From: Candidatus Scotarchaeum otlingeri | GTDB taxonomy: Archaea > Thermoproteota > Nitrososphaeria > Geothermarchaeales > JDFR-13 | Direction: 5' to 3' | DNA: 64,000 nt | Assembly (NCBI GenBank): GCA_002011075.2 | Contig: MTMA02000006.1 | Location: 675,374 to 739,373, forward strand | In this document: one piece after another, positions 62,610 to 64,000 of the stretch | Numbering within the stretch: the first letter of the stretch is position 1 | Layout of the letters: each line of letters starts with the position of its first letter | Program-made: the position numbers and the translations under genes | The notes under the pieces: generated by a model | What the model was told of the DNA's origin: nothing | Databases searched by the model: none | The model's input: the letters and a program-made list of their open reading frames with translations, nothing else

Positions 62610-63533
62610 GTGATTTCGCTAATAGGTGTAGGTAGAGTAGGGATTACAGCTGCTTTTCACCTAATGCTAATGGAGCTTGATGACTTAATGCTGATAGATA
62701 TAGTTGAAGGGCTTCCACAAGGTCATGCGCTGGATCTAAAGCATGCCATAGGTACCCTAGGGTTGTCTATCGATGTCAATGGTAGTAATGATTATAGTAG
62801 TATCGAAGGTAGCCGTATTATAATTGTAACAGCCGGTCTACCTAGGAAAGCAGGGATGACAAGGGAAGACTTGGCTCTACAAAATGCGAGAATAATGAGT
62901 GATATTGCAGAGAATATCAAGAGATATGCCCCTGACTCCATTGTAATCTTAACGACTAACCCCGTCGATGCAATGGCTTATGTCATGTATAAGAAACTCG
63001 GTTTTGAGCGTGAGAGGGTAATCGGCTATGGATGGCTTGATACAGGAAGGTACAGATACTACTTATCCAAAGCCCTAGGTGTTAGTCCATCGGAGATCAG
63101 CGCATTTGTCATCGGTATGCATGGAGAGAAGATGCTTCCACTCGATAGGCTATCCACATTCTCCGGAGTTCCCATAAATGAACTGATCTCCAGAGATTTA
63201 CTAGAGAATATTAAGAATGAGACTGTCAAAGCAGGTGCAAAAATTATTGAACAGAGAGGTTTCAGCAGCAATTATGGTCCTGCCGTGGGATTAGCCCTCA
63301 TGTCCAAATGGATATACAATGATAGTAAGAGCTTGTGTGTAGGAAGTGTATATTTGGATGGAGAATATGGATATAAGGATGTCATGGCCAATGTACCTAT
63401 TATACTGGGTTCTAAGGGGGCAGAGAAAATAATTGAATTACCATTAAATGACGATGAGAAAAAATTATTCGGCGAGAGTGTTAAAGCAGTAAAGGACCTC
63501 ATAGATAGCATACCACGTGACCTATACGGATAA
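62610..63533 (+). CDS. mdh: Malate dehydrogenase (LDH-like fold)
   Basis: A 307-residue NAD(P)-dependent enzyme. The glycine loop is GVGRVGIT. The substrate-specificity loop LPRKAGMTREDL carries Arg where lactate dehydrogenases have Gln, which favours malate/oxaloacetate. The catalytic His is in IGMHGEKMLPL, and Asp-x-x-Arg is in LDTGRYRY. An acidic residue in LMLIDIVEG suggests NAD preference. The start is GTG. It precedes aconitase, so both may feed a partial citric acid cycle. Confidence 0.92.
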   Translation: MISLIGVGRVGITAAFHLMLMELDDLMLIDIVEGLPQGHALDLKHAIGTLGLSIDVNGSNDYSSIEGSRIIIVTAGLPRKAGMTREDLALQNARIMSDIAENIKRYAPDSIVILTTNPVDAMAYVMYKKLGFERERVIGYGWLDTGRYRYYLSKALGVSPSEISAFVIGMHGEKMLPLDRLSTFSGVPINELISRDLLENIKNETVKAGAKIIEQRGFSSNYGPAVGLALMSKWIYNDSKSLCVGSVYLDGEYGYKDVMANVPIILGSKGAEKIIELPLNDDEKKLFGESVKAVKDLIDSIPRDLYG

Positions 63534-63663
63534 AAAGCATCTTATTAATACTATTTCTCTCTCAATATTCATAGTATGAGCTGATTCAAAGTTACTTAGA
63601 GACGGCTATATATTCAATATTTTAATATTTAGATTATAAAGATAATATGTTAATTGATGTATC

Positions 63664-64000
63664 ATGGCTGTAATCGAGTACATAGAATCCCCATTGGGAC
63701 GATTGAAATATTATAATATTCTATCTATTGAGGAATATGGGTTATCTAAATTAGAGAAAATCCCGTATTCTATTAGAATATTACTTGAAAATGTATTGAG
63801 ACAAGCAGATGGAGATTTGGATAATGAATATGTAAAGATAGTTGCAGGTTGGGATGGGAGTCAATCGGATAGAGAGGTGCCATTTACTCCGGCCCGCGTT
63901 CTTCTTCAAGACTTTACGGGTGTTCCAGCGGTTGTCGATCTTGCCGCTATGAGGGATGCCCTATATCGATTGGGAGGAGATCCAGACGTAGTCAATCCTA
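63664..64000 (+). CDS. acnA: Aconitate hydratase A, 5' part (runs off the window)
   Basis: The open frame from ATG 63664 continues to the window edge, giving 112 residues. GRLKYYNILSIEE, KIPYSIRILLENVLRQADG, VPFTPARVLLQDFTGVPAVVDLAAMRDAL and GGDPDVVNP are typical of the AcnA/IRP1 N-terminus. The three cluster cysteines would lie beyond the window. It follows mdh by 130 bases; TATTTAGATTATAAA-like sequence lies just upstream. Confidence 0.9.
   Translation, partial: MAVIEYIESPLGRLKYYNILSIEEYGLSKLEKIPYSIRILLENVLRQADGDLDNEYVKIVAGWDGSQSDREVPFTPARVLLQDFTGVPAVVDLAAMRDALYRLGGDPDVVNP

Noticed and set aside
1-64000. tRNA, rRNA, CRISPR or insertion sequence
   Set aside because: No GC-rich stem-loop block, no GGTTCGAATCC-like T-arm in the gaps, no regularly spaced repeats, and no transposase or integrase motif was seen. 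A covariance-model scan would be decisive.

Overview
This 64 kb window looks like a chromosome segment of an anaerobic, probably thermophilic archaeon. The evidence is gene content: archaeal C1 cofactor enzymes, a five-subunit archaeal CODH/ACS, myo-inositol-1-phosphate synthase, COG1665-type proteins, and TATA-box plus GGAGGTGA-type signals. The DNA is AT-rich and uses ATA, AGA and AGG heavily. A deep Thermoproteota (TACK) lineage is my best guess, with Archaeoglobus-like physiology as an alternative; a marker tree would be needed. I saw no rRNA, tRNA, CRISPR array, transposase or integrase, and no gene-free stretch longer than about 250 bases.

Layout. 1-5.3 kb: end of a His-containing membrane protein, ThiI, a DUF885 metallopeptidase-like protein and an EamA transporter. 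5.4-10.5 kb: a PflX-like radical SAM protein followed by a MoxR/DUF58/DUF4129-type operon. 10.7-14.4 kb: inositol phosphate synthase, an enolase-superfamily enzyme and an unknown membrane protein. 14.4-19.3 kb: an unusual cluster (FrhB-like flavoprotein, two divergent COG1665 nucleotidyltransferase-like proteins, a divergent CofE-like ligase and a RimK-type ATP-grasp ligase) that may extend or modify the tail of F420 or methanopterin. 19.4-24.6 kb: an Lrp regulator, a PsrABC/PhsABC-like molybdopterin oxidoreductase operon with Tat signal, and a TorD-like chaperone.

24.6-46.4 kb is a C1 and cofactor island. The operon ftr-mtd-fwdDB-fwdA-fwdC-mch carries the oxidised half of the methyl branch, with FwdD fused to FwdB. 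Around it lie mfnD-like (methanofuran), mptA, mptD, mptE, mptG, a dihydropteroate-synthase-like protein, a DmrX-like flavoprotein, DUF447, DUF1464 and CitG-like genes (methanopterin synthesis or linked), then mer and cofE. A three-gene module with two CuA-type cupredoxins and a NapH/NosR-type polyferredoxin sits inside the island. 46.6-57.0 kb is the carbonyl branch: cdhABCDE, then a RACo-type corrinoid activator, CooC and DUF3786. 57-64 kb: two aminotransferases, a DHH phosphoesterase, an exported protein, carbamate kinase, malate dehydrogenase and the start of aconitase.

Together the genes encode every enzymatic step of the archaeal Wood-Ljungdahl pathway from CO2 to acetyl-CoA and most known steps of methanopterin synthesis. 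No mcr or mtr gene is in the window. With the molybdoenzyme and CuA modules this suggests a respiring autotroph or acetate/organic oxidiser using the pathway in either direction, rather than a demonstrated methanogen.
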